NCBI RefSeq assembly: GCF_000003605.2 | Contig: NW_003109985.1 | Coordinates: 137,040 to 167,349 of the forward strand | DNA length: 30,310 bases | Reading direction: 5' to 3' | Origin: Saccoglossus kowalevskii | Taxonomy: Eukaryota > Hemichordata > Enteropneusta > Harrimaniidae | Shown: one piece after another, positions 8,453 through 18,333 of the stretch | How the letters are laid out: every line of letters begins with the position of its first letter | Numbering within the stretch: position 1 is the first letter of the stretch | The notes under the pieces: model-generated | The model's input: only the letters and a program-made list of their open reading frames with translations | Databases searched by the model: none | What the model was told of the DNA's origin: nothing | Position numbers and translations under genes: made by a program

Positions 8453-9720
8453 GTATGTGATTCGTTCACTAAATCGTTGAAATCGTTGATAGTTAAAGAA
8501 AATACCGAATCACAAATACGTAACAAAAAACATTAAAAACAATTTAAAATAGTAAAAGTAAAATAAATATATAAAATAAAATACACGCCGTAGAATACAT
8601 CAGATTTTAATCAGATTAACTACAATAATGTGACGTTGTTGTTTTAGCGTCATTACTAAGCACCTTAAAACTCGGGACTCATTTATTGTAATAACTAATT
8701 TAGAAAATATGGATTTATGTTTCAGTCCGCTACATTCTATACTACAAAGATAACTTTCAAATTGAAATAATATTCTACTTTTAACTTGTGTACGAGTTCG
8801 TAGACGAAATACACCGTGGCTATTCAGGCTCCATTGTTCACAGTTTTCAAATGCCGTTGTACTATTCGTAGCTTTATTTGCTTCTGAATATTTTCTAATT
8901 ATGGATAGCTGCCCCCATATGTCATAGTGAACGGCGACTCTGTATAATATGGTGTATGAACATCACTACTGTGTGACGAATAGCAGTCGCATAATTAAAG
9001 CAACGATCATAATATGTTCCGTTCATGGGGAATAATAATAGCCCGCTATTCCTCATTGGGTTATCTCCCTTAAGAATCGGCGAGTAGAACCTATAATCGA
9101 ATAATGCCTCACGTGTTTTGAGATTTATAACCAACTTCCCTTTGATAAATGAGTGGTTTTGATAAATGAGATTGCATAAAACAATCATAATATCATTGCT
9201 TGGAGAAATGAAGTCTCATCGGCAGTGTTGTGGATGATTCAAATTGAACGAGTAGTGTCGTTAAGGCTGGGCATAAATAAATCAATATTACACTCACTAG
9301 TGTAACTTATACCTCGCGATAGTTAATAATTATACAATTCTATTAAGGTTATTAAATTGTGTTATAGCTTCGGATTTACGAAATATGAATATACGGGATA
9401 TTACGTGAGTAAAACTGTCAGGATTGTACCTCTGAATATCGCAAGTATTATTAATGTTTTAAAAAATATCAAATCGCTACTTTTTATTTAATATACAGTT
9501 ATTGTGTTGGCAACACCCTGCTTCAACGTTATATGTCTTATTTGTCGATTATGTTTGTGCGAAATTCTCAGACGAGGTGGTTGTCTAACTTAAACCGCAA
9601 TATTACCTCATCTTTTCGCATTATTTTTAATAACTAAGCTAAAACTAAGGCGTAGTGTTGTAATAAGTTTAAGATTTTTACTCTCTTATTATAGTTGTTG
9701 TTTTTTCAATTCCTTTACAG
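8453..9720. other. AT-rich stretch, possible intron
   Basis: No supported gene. A palindromic word TTACACTcacTAGTGTAA lies near 9289-9306. At about 9060-9073 the minus strand reads AAGGGAGATAACCC, a word I associate with molluscan repeats. A minus-strand open frame at 8922-9188 has no recognisable motif. The end (9688-9720) is a long pyrimidine tract leading into a strong acceptor. Confidence 0.35.
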
Positions 9721-9813
9721 AAATGAACAATGCTATAATATAGAGATTTCTATAAATCCTCGATCCATTTCAGTACAAGCTGTAATTTGTCAGAATTTGT
9801 CATATAGTCTAGC
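9721..9813 (+). CDS. Candidate 93-bp internal exon
   Basis: Bounded by an excellent acceptor (GTTGTTGTTTTTTCAATTCC then TTTACAG, ending 9720) and a GTAAGT donor at 9814. One frame is open throughout, with phase 2 at both ends (length divisible by three), and encodes NEQCYNIEISINPRSISVQ and then a CQNLSYSL tail. Symmetric phase makes it skippable without changing frame. It does not continue the phase-1 end of the 8215-8452 candidate: that junction would stop after seven codons. No family is recognised. The splice sites are the main evidence; the peptide is too short to judge. Confidence 0.22.
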
Positions 9814-11726
9814 GTAAGTATAAATGTGTTATGCAATGAATTAATGAGAAGAAAAAACCTGATGTATGTATTTCAAATTTCACTTCTTGGGTTCCTGCAT
9901 CACTCATGATGACTTAAACAGGACTCAAGTGCCCGGGTCTTGGTACTTAGAAGAAAATCTTATTCAAAAGTGAGGAGGTTGCACTGTAAATGTTAGATTA
10001 AATATAGCTGTGATCGTGCTATTTTATGTTGTATTGGATGTCGTTTACATGTGTTGAACACAGGTTGCATTAGAACACTTTAAACGCCTTTCGATGTAGA
10101 CCTTTTAAATAGCATGTCCTGCTTTTGTGAATGGCATGGCATAACTAACCGGGTGATGTTTTGTTGACTTCTTCTGAACAAGAGACATATCACACAATGC
10201 TTTGCGGCGTATATCAACTCTGCATCCCAAAATAAGAAATCTCAGTCACAGACTTGTTATCGTTCCAGCGCGGTTTTATGAATTCAACTCAATACATCAT
10301 GCTGTGTTTTCAAGACTTTGAAGATAGAAAGTGTAATAATGTTGAGCGAGGATGATTCTTACCTATATAGTTCCGGGTAATATTTGGATTTTAATTGTGC
10401 ATCTTGATGAGACATCTTTTCTCTCTACGATATAATATTATGCTTCGGGTATTCTTTTTGTCTGTCTGACATTCGTGTGATGTCACACTAACTCGTCGGG
10501 CGTTGTACCTGCTTTTCTGATAGAAGGTCTATATGACAGCTTATACATGTAGCCGATATTCTCAACTAAATGAAAAATCGACATGGTGCAGTTTTCTTTT
10601 TTTTTTCTTTTTCGCCATCTCAATAATAGATTACGATGTGATACATTCTTAATTAGCTTTGTCTAAAAGAGTGTTGACATATGAGACACGTTCTGTTATG
10701 ATATTGCAGAATCTGGTAGGATACATTGAGTCACCGAGAGTGTCGTAAAACGGACCAGAGGAAGGTGATTGATGATTAGTGTAGGTAATTTAGAAGTGTC
10801 GGTAAATTTTATAGAAACGTCAATACATTTTATCCTAGCCTTACAATCTACAAAGACGGCAGATTATACTGATAATATTCACTGCTGGGGTCAGCATACT
10901 TTATTTTAATGACATTCAGTTTGCGCGACACCCATAAGAGTGTGAAGATAAATAACGATTGATGTCCTAAATTATAATGTGTTCATACTAGATCGTTAAC
11001 TTAGTAATTTTCAAATATTGACTTGGCCTAAAATACGAACCAATTACATTTGTTAGCTTACCTTCAGGCTATATTAGTGCATAATGACGACAGAATAGGG
11101 TTATAAAATTGAGAATACATTTATACTTGGGTATATATATAGGTCACAGCATCAACGACAATTGCCAATGAAAACCGACTATTCATGAATCATGGCGCGT
11201 TGTCGCTTCATTCCGAACTAGTTATTCTCTAAACCAATTTATTATACAATATAATAACTGACAGTTTCTATGTTCTTCGTAGTAATACATCATGTGCTCA
11301 AAATAACGCTAGTTTACATTTTGCTCCTTATGTTACAAAAAAGAAGCAGACACGGGGACGACAAATTTACTTTTTAATTTGAAAATGATTTTGTTTCTCA
11401 AAATGGTGTATTTTGTGCTGTAAGGGCGGTCGTGGAAGCTGAATATTTGTTATGTTCAAAACAAACAATTGTTGGGAATTTGTAATTACAATTGTGTTTG
11501 GGTGCGAACCATTATGAAACAATCATTGTGCACGTACGCAACAATATGGCATATCACAAATGTCACGTTGCTCTGTATAACTGCACTACGGCGTCATTTT
11601 ACCGTTGAGAAAACTTGATTTAAAAATGACTACTGTTTTTATTGTAAAGTTCGAATATGTACATTAGCACATAAAATAAGCAGTATAATTTAAATTGTAG
11701 TTATATCTCACTATCATTTGCATACA
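9814..11726. other. AT-rich stretch, no gene seen
   Basis: No open frame of 60 codons on either strand over nearly 1.9 kb. A T-tract lies at about 10595-10612 and a TATATATAGG word at 11132-11142, the latter without a convincing downstream ATG. Confidence 0.45.
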
Positions 11727-12135
11727 TATTACAGCTGTAGAGAGCAATGCGTTTTAAAATAAACTTGAGTGTCGCAATATAGATGTTCGTAATACATGTA
11801 ATATCAATTGTATCTACAGTAGGGAATTGGACTGTGACCTCAGAACAGATGGTGAACAACTGTTTACGACTTCTAGTCACCACACGATTTCTCATCTGTG
11901 CGATAGTTGACATTTGCACTCAACGGGATCTGATCAATATTACGCCGCTCAATATACATTTCCGTTTGCATTCATACGCTAGACAGATATATAAGACTAC
12001 ATTACACGCAATGAAGATGTAAATAATCTTGCGATGATTTGAAGGATCTTCCAGGTCATAGTTGACAACGACAATATCCAGTTCTCAGTCCGTTGAGCGG
12101 TGTTTATCATGTCGTTATTACATCACAATTCTCAC
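11727..12135. repeat. Diverged ~410-bp direct duplication, copy 1
   Basis: Aligns to 12460-12923 with an offset near 774 bp at the core. Shared blocks include TTTTAAAATAAA, ACACGATTTCTCATC, GTTGACATTTGCACTCAA, CTGATCAATA, CCGCTCAATATACAT, TCATACGCTAGAC and TGTTTATCA(T/G)GTCGTTATT. Several indels separate the copies. On the minus strand a short frame at 11959-11873 (28 aa) corresponds to one in copy 2, but the differences do not favour coding. Confidence 0.85.
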
Positions 12136-12459
12136 TTGAATTTCAGGAATCTATAATTAGTTCCAAAATTATTGTCACTATTAGAATTTTGAAAAAGAAG
12201 CTTACTCGTTGTCTGCCGACAAAATCTACGCTCGTACAAAATATAACCTGCACACTTTCAAACAAGACTGAGAAATGTGTAGTGTAATTCTAACACATAC
12301 ATACATATATCGTAATAAAATATGTAGTGATAAAATAGATATACGCACTATTGTCAATTCTTTTTTCCAGTAAATCAGAATGTGAATATCACGACATAAT
12401 AGAGCCAGTAACAAACACGCATAATTTCAATTTCAGTATTACTTTTCTTTTATTCGTAT

Positions 12460-12923
12460 ACAAGTCATATTCATTGAGGGCGTGCTTTTAAAATAAATGC
12501 AAGTGCCACAACACAAATTTTCACAATAATATCAACACATTTTTACCACTTTTCAAGGAAAGCTAACATCCTAAATCTGTAGTCTGACAAATTCTTTAGC
12601 TGAGAGCGTGCGACGGAGTAGCTGGTTGAATAACCGTTTACGACTCCTATTCGTCACACGATTTCTCATCATCTGTGCGCCAGTTGACATTTGCACTCAA
12701 GGCGGTCTGATCAATACTACACCGCTCAATATACATAACCGTATGTTGCTATAAATAGTTGGCATTCAGTTCATACGCTAGACTGTTGTATAACGCTACA
12801 GTAAACACAATAAAGGTGTACATAAACTTGCGATGCAATGCGAAATCGTCCTTGTCAAAGTTGCCAATGACAACAATCCGTTCACTAGTGTTTATCAGGT
12901 CGTTATTTCCTCACACTTCTCAC
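12460..12923. repeat. Diverged direct duplication, copy 2
   Basis: Second copy of the 11727-12135 segment, longer because of insertions, mainly near 12510-12600 and 12740-12765. The matching minus-strand frame is 12736-12647 (29 aa), one codon longer through a GAT duplication. No inverted ends or target duplications are visible. The plus-strand open frame at 12759-13049 runs through it and out the other side, and is not supported as a gene. Confidence 0.85.
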
Positions 12924-13216
12924 ATATATATCAGCGGTACTCATGAGAATTATGTTGATAGACGCACTAAACCAGACCTTTTCCAGTTCAGATTGTTTTC
13001 TCAGGATAATAGTAATTTTAATACACTTATTTCATTCAGTTTTGTGTGAATTGTACGCCTCCTGGCATTTTCCAAGATTTCTGTATAAAAATAAACGTTG
13101 ATACTGATCACATGATTACAAATAAAGAACAATACTGTGTTAATCGCAATATTCAGTTTAATTTGCACCGAAAAAATATTAATATTATCGTAATTTGATT
13201 ATCTGTTTCATTTCAG

Positions 13217-13266
13217 TACTTGGACCAGCATTGGAACCAGCTGCAAGCATGAACATCGGCACGTGA
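13217..13266 (+). CDS. Candidate terminal coding exon, short
   Basis: A strong acceptor (TATCTGTTTCATTTCAG, ending 13216) opens a frame that, joined in phase 1 to the candidate exon ending at 8452, encodes LGPALEPAASMNIGT and stops at TGA 13264-13266. An AATAAA at 13487-13492 could serve as poly(A) signal. If both calls are right, the intron would be about 4.8 kb and skip the 9721-9813 candidate. The evidence is the acceptor and phase agreement only. The peptide is unrecognised. Confidence 0.2.
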
Positions 13267-13609
13267 TCCGTTGACAGCATGTATTAATTAATCATTCATC
13301 ACGTTACGTAACAAATGAATGATTGATTGCCATATTATTCACCTGATTAAGGTAAAACATGCTGCAGATGTCTTCCCATCCTCCAAACAGAACATTTTTC
13401 TTCATTGTAACATTGACACAAAAAGTAAGAATTGTATAAAAAGTACAATACGCGCTGGTAATTATTGTGACAAAAATAGTCATATTAATAAAATGAATGG
13501 AGTGAATTTGATGTTTAAACTCCATCATTTTTTTGTGCGCTAGACAAAAATGTTTTCATATGCATTATCCGTCTTTTGTAACCCTCTCCAGTCTGAGACC
13601 TTTCTCTAA

Positions 13610-13835
13610 TCAGAACGAGCTGTTACAAAGATGTCATCTGAAAGGCTGTCCGGCATAGCGACAATAATCTGGCGGAAAACTAGCCCGGGGCATGTTCTCG
13701 CGCAAATCCCTGGAAAGGCCGGTGCACTGTAAAATCCGTATATAGGTCTTGCGGCCCCTGGAGGCAGAGATTATGTGGTCGTTAGGAGATATTTGTACTA
13801 GCCTGCAAAAACCCAGGGGCCATGGTTGAAAATAA
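13610..13835. other. GC-rich island with open frames on both strands
   Basis: GC content rises clearly here compared with the ~35% surroundings. On the plus strand, acceptor-like tracts end at 13591 and 13611, and MSSERLSGIATIIWRKTSPG opens at about 13630 but stops after 37 codons. On the minus strand a frame runs 13864-13634, with an internal acceptor (CCCTGGGTTTTTGCAG) before LVQISPNDHIISASRGRKTY. Neither version has matching donors. It may be an exon, a regulatory element or a decayed repeat. Confidence 0.3.
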
Positions 13836-13950
13836 CTGTAGCAGAAGCGAATCCCAAAAAACAATCTTTATACGTCGATTAGAATTCTCAATATCTGTAA
13901 TTATTTACGGGTTCTGAATACCTAATTTATTGTCCTGTAACTGCGATTTA

Positions 13951-14142
13951 CTATGAGATATTATAATGTTCATAAACCAGACTTAGTGAAAAAATATATT
14001 TTGTATTAGTCGCTTCATCAGCAACTGGTATACGCCGGTCCGGTGTGCGCGCATTCAACCCAGAGTAATCGTGAATGACGTTGTGTGCCACCGAGTTACT
14101 CCTCGGGGCATCAGTTGAGTCCACTACTGTCACTGATGTCAT
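13951..14142 (-). CDS. Candidate minus-strand ORF, 63 aa
   Basis: The ATG at 14142 has G at -3 and an in-frame TGA 18 bases upstream. It begins MTSVTVVDSTDAPRSNSVAH, polar and balanced for about 47 residues, and then becomes AT-driven (TNTKYIFSLSLVYEHYNIS). That change suggests a coding exon ending near 14000-14030, but the nearest GT sites (CGGC|GTATAC, CCA|GTTGCT) are weak donors. Two acceptor-like CAGs lie upstream on the same strand near 14185-14205. If used from the phase-1 donor at 14894, they would open a different frame for about 30 codons. No family is recognised. Confidence 0.22.
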   Translation of the reverse strand: MTSVTVVDSTDAPRSNSVAHNVIHDYSGLNARTPDRRIPVADEATNTKYIFSLSLVYEHYNIS

Positions 14143-14893
14143 TTCGTATTCGATGTTTCATAGCCCGGGATTTCAGCGGCGTCTTTGCTGTAAATATTAG
14201 CTACCTGTAAAGAACATCCTAAACATCAAAATGGCATATCTCACTTAATAGCCATTCTAGTCCGTCCATTGTCTAGTTTAAATGGCAAATATTCTTCCAC
14301 GGTCTTGAAACGACAACATCTGGGACAGCGCCATTGCAGTGAAAGACAATTGGTTATGCGCAGTATTGTTGCGCAGTAGTCGGCTGAGTAGTACTCCTAC
14401 TAGAGTGTCAACTCCGATGCAGCAGTTTACATATAGTTAAATCTAGGGATTTAGTTTATTCTAATACTATTATTTAGTAAAAATGGTAATACTAAATGAT
14501 CATCATCCATATTACGTTGAGTACTATCAATGAAACTCGGCTATATAGCATTGATAACATCTTGTAACACGGCTGATTACTCAGCCCATTAACGCGCGTT
14601 TAATCCAAGATTAAAACTGATACTCGCTTTAATAATGACAAACACGGAATGTGTTTCTTTTATATCCGTATCTACAACGAGTTAAAAATCTTGCCATGTT
14701 TGCTGAGAGTGATTATTACGAAACTGAATCATTAAACGACTGTAATCAAAACGCTTAGGAGTTGAAAACAGTAACTTTGAATCGGAAATAGCTTCCATTG
14801 TGCAGCAGTCACTCTGGGAGTCGGTGAAGCAGAGTCGCTAAATAGAGCTGAATACAAGCAGGAAAATTAAACGATTACTTTTACATACTTTAC

Positions 14894-15062
14894 CGAAGAG
14901 TATACGTCTTCTTCCGGCACACAAAGCAGGGACGAGTTTCTCTTTCGCGCAAGTGTCTCCGTTGAAGAGATAACGTTTCGTCGGTGGACATAATGGAATC
15001 GAATCTCTTTGTGTGTTTGTGGTTGGGGGGGGCAATAATTCATTTCTACGATGGGATGCCAT
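14894..15062 (-). CDS. Candidate first coding exon, minus strand
   Basis: Starts at ATG 15062 with context AAGATGG (A at -3, G at +4), the best start context in the window. It encodes MASHRRNELLPPPTTNTQRD, then a Cys- and basic-rich stretch around CPPTKRYLFNGDTCAKEK and CAGRRRILF. The exon would end before a GTAAAG donor at 14893 (phase 1) or a GTATGT donor a few bases later. Beyond the donor the reading frame turns AT-rich and stops, as expected for an intron. No signal peptide or membrane segment is present; the product would be cytoplasmic or nuclear and basic. I do not recognise the protein. A CCCCCCC tract in the coding part (plus-strand G-run near 15025) could be slippage-prone. Confidence 0.33.
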
Positions 15063-15564
15063 CTTAATATGAATTGATACTTTTGAATTTCATTATTTTT
15101 ACTCTCCTTTGCTTGATTCCCTGGGTATGCGTTTTATTTTGTGTGATTCTTATTACCAGCTCATCATTACAAGACGTGAAAAGCGTCATTTATGTAGGAC
15201 TTGTATAACTTGTTTTTTTCTTGTTGTTTGTGTATATGTTTGATCAGTGGTAGCGTCGCCGTACAATAAGAAGAAAGCGTAAATGTAATTCATAGATCTC
15301 CACGCTAACTTTGGTTAAAGTCGCTGTACGTGCTGCTACTTTAATACACTATGGGAAACAACACGTGAGTTAAAATACTAAATGACATTAATAACAAGTG
15401 CTGTAACAAGACCCATACTGTATTTCCTCAGTCTCGACGACTGAAGCATTTATTTGACAAGACACATCCTTGCCTTCGGGGAAGAAAGTAAGCACGACAC
15501 GAGGACTGGTAATACTATTACATTAGTTATTAAACCACGCAGATATGGACGATCGAAGGAGTAA
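15063..15564. other. Stretch upstream of the minus-strand exon candidate
   Basis: Would contain the promoter if the 15062 ATG is real, but no TATA or initiator stands out. No open frame or repeat was seen. Confidence 0.3.
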
Positions 15565-15753
15565 TTGCTTGTCAACTTCAATACTATCAACTATTTTCGT
15601 TATCTAGGAGTACATGTCAGCGATAGCATTTGTAATTCACATGTGAAATCTTCAGTTCTGATTACTTCTTTTTTCCGCATTAATTATGGGACTATTTGTT
15701 CGTATCATCAAGACAAATTACTATGTCGATCTACCCAGTGTTATCAGCAATAA
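15565..15753 (+). pseudogene. LINE reverse-transcriptase C-terminal relic
   Basis: The frame includes INYFRYLGVHVSDS at about residues 8-21, matching the conserved (F)(K/R)YLGV.(I/V)S block downstream of the catalytic YxDD motif in non-LTR reverse transcriptases. In intact elements this block is followed by W..H(I/V) and a run leading to L.R. Here NSHVKSSVLITSFFRI occupies that place. The frame is closed by TAA a few codons upstream and at 15753, so only about 60 codons survive. No catalytic motif or poly(A) tail is seen. It is on the opposite strand and 10 kb away from the endonuclease relic at 5435-5585, so they are probably separate insertions. Recognition is by motif recall. Confidence 0.5.
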
Positions 15754-16707
15754 ACCTAATATTTGGCATGATTTTGTGCATGTAGCATCTGTCCAAATGT
15801 TAGTGAAAAAGTATGAGTAAAAATATGATTGATCACAAATTTACATGACCATACCATGTCATAGTAAAAATGTATACCTAACAATTGACTAGATAACGTC
15901 TCATAAACATCACTGTGCAACTTATTTATTTACACATATAGCGATGTTAGCGATGCCGACATGATGCTAAGCCATGTCGACATGACTGAAGCAAGCGCCC
16001 GGAAGGAAGCGAAAATATCATGTTATTCACTATCTTTCCAATGTTTCTCACTCGCTTTCCTATTACATAAAAACGCAGTGATACATTCGACCTCCATATA
16101 TACAAATTATTTTATCGGCGGACTATATATTCCATGCTATTTACCGCAATGTTGGCCACATAATACATTTCTGTACGAGTAACATCACTTGCTTTAAAAC
16201 CACATTGGTATGTGCGCCCCCATCGTGTAAACTATAAAATATAACTACGACCAACAGAGGGCGGAAGACACAGCAACGTTCGTCTTTATACTTCTATACA
16301 TACAATACATGTTTTATTAAATGTGTTCGAACTAGAATTTTAACAATAAGTATGTATATTATCAATCTTTACTATGCCTTTTCGTGTGCTTACGCTACTT
16401 TATCAAAATTCCTTTTTTTTCAAATATTACTTGGTTCCAAAGACAATTCCCCGCATAAGCACTCCAGCCTAGTTCTTCATCAAGTTATTTCCAACTCATT
16501 CCACCACCACATTATCGTACATGCAGTTCGTCATATTATAACATAATCTACATCTTCTTCATTCCATTGTCATTATCTCAATACAAGTCATGTAAACCCA
16601 ATGACTATTCGTAACATTGCCAATTGCTCTACAACCATTTAATTTTAATGTTATTTGGTTGGTACCTTGCCATTTGTTCTCAGTGGTATTTTTTCGCCGT
16701 TTCACTT
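15754..16707. other. AT-rich stretch, no gene seen
   Basis: Open frames at 15961-16182 and 16352-16546 have no motif, splice support or conserved composition. Remains of the 31-bp repeat may begin near 16590. Confidence 0.35.
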
Positions 16708-16986
16708 CTTTGAAATACAACTTTGCCCAAGAATAGTTCTTTGAAACACCACTTTGCCCAATACCAGTTTTTTGAAATACCACTTCACCCAGGACCAGTT
16801 GTTTGAAATACTACTTTGCCCAGGACCAGTTCTTTGATATAACACTTAGCCCATGACCAGTTCTTTGAAATACCGCTTTGTCCAAGACCAGTTCTTTAAA
16901 ATATCACTTCGCCCAAGACCGGTTCTTTGAAATACCACTTTGCCCATGACCAGTTATTTGAAATGCCACATTGTATCAATACCATG
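16708..16986 (+). repeat. 31-bp minisatellite, nine units
   Basis: Units start at 16708, 16739, 16770, 16801, 16832, 16863, 16894, 16925 and 16956, all exactly 31 bp. The consensus is CTTTGAAATACCACTTTGCC followed by CAAGACCAGTT. Units differ by a few substitutions and no indels; the ninth is the most diverged. Since 31 is not a multiple of three, no repeated peptide is encoded. Confidence 0.97.
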
Positions 16987-17660
16987 TTATCACAATGCCA
17001 CTTCTTCGGGAAATAGCTTTGCCGAATACCACCCGAAATGCCACCTTGTCCAATATAAGAATGTTACTTTACCCCAATATTATTCTGTAGCAATACCACG
17101 TTCTTCGACGTGTCACGTTATTAATCTAGCTACCGTGGTAGGTAACGAGAGCGCCTGAAGTGCCGAGGCGATTGCGTGATTGTGAGTTGGAATCCTGTGT
17201 TTCATTATTTCATGTTGTTAAATGTGTTGCATGTACAATTTATCATGTCTTCAAAATTACACTTTGTCAAATACCGATTCTTCTAAACATCAAAATGGCA
17301 ATCCATGTACTGATCAAAGATCGAATATTGCAAAAATACGCCATTTACCCATTTGCGTTTTTTGACATAAATAAAACAAACATAAATTCGATCGTTTACT
17401 TCTTCAGTACATGCCTCTTCTAAATTGGATATTGTAATCAATCATCTCTTATGATGCGATTATTTTACAGCTCATGTGTTTTTGAAATGTTATTCCAATT
17501 TTTTGTCGCAATACCACTCTGTTAAAAACAACCTCTTTGTCATGACAATCTGCCCAAATTATACTACTTCTTCGCAATAAGACATACCAATTTCGCAGTA
17601 CCCTTTCGTTAAATACAACTTTTCCCCAATATCTGTTATTGTACCAAAGCCATTGCATTG
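16987..17660 (+). repeat. Decayed flank of the 31-bp minisatellite
   Basis: Words such as AATACCAC, AATGCCAC, TTTGCC, TTGTCCAAT and TTCTTC recur irregularly to about 17110, and again near 17250-17290 and 17490-17650 (GCAATACCACT, ATACAACTTTTCCCC). This suggests an older, larger array of which only the central nine units remain homogeneous. Open frames here on both strands reflect the repeat. Confidence 0.45.
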
Positions 17661-17847
17661 CATTTTTTTAGTGGCACTACATAGCCATAATACGCATTGC
17701 GACGTTTACACAATACTATTTTGTGGCACAACAAATGTGCCTTAATGGAAAGAGTGGCTTTCACTTATGTAGGCCCGACCGTCTAACAACATCACCACGG
17801 TTTGTTCCAGAATATCGATGTGATGACGGTTGCACTACAAACTCGAC

Positions 17848-18077
17848 ATGTTTGCATTCTTGCCTGCTGTATGTATTCTAAATTTGTACGTTAAATTAAA
17901 GTTATTTTTGTTAACCATTTATTTTACTGTATTTTCTCAAAAAGCATGCGTAATAGAAATGCCTATGCAGAATTTGAATCGCCCGTTATTCATTTTTTAC
18001 ACCATTTCTATTGATTTAGCTCTTGAGCTAACTGATATTAATAGACGTTCAAATGGTGCACAGAATGGCCAAAACGC
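17848..18077 (+). CDS. Candidate exon, hydrophobic N-terminus, GTAAGT donor
   Basis: The ATG at 17848 (G at -3) starts MFAFLPAVCILNLYVKLKLF, a long hydrophobic segment that would act as a signal anchor. The polar end LELTDINRRSNGAQNGQN stops at a perfect GTAAGT donor (18078), in phase 2. Alternatively only 17971-18077 is an exon, using the acceptor CCTATGCAG at 17970. Joined to the candidate at 18614, the frame stays open. No family is recognised. The AT-driven hydrophobic part may be chance; the 3' part and its donor are better supported. Confidence 0.22.
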
Positions 18078-18333
18078 GTAAGTTCATACGGATTAAAAAT
18101 GCAGTTGTAAGCAGAAATTTTCATATGCAACAATTTAATATGCCTAAAGTGCGCTCTCTACGGTAAAATACAGATATGAGTAATTTGAACCAATAGTCAC
18201 CTTGTTTTACGACGGGAATTACGGGTGTCCTGTTCTAACCAACAAACACGTATGCTCGGTAGACAATACTGTCACATATTCAGCCTAGCAGAAACTATGG
18301 AATATCCCGTTTTGGTGGAGATTAATTCGTGAA

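Noticed and set aside
11132..11142. TATATATAGG as a promoter
   Set aside because: No ATG opens more than ten codons in the following 100 bp and such words are expected by chance in AT-rich DNA.
13304..13543. Opposite-strand open frames of 74 codons each
   Set aside because: Mutually overlapping, AT-driven, without motif or splice support, and they fall in the presumed 3' region of the 13217 candidate.
17449..17658. Minus-strand frame of 69 codons
   Set aside because: Lies in decayed 31-bp repeat fragments and mirrors their sequence.
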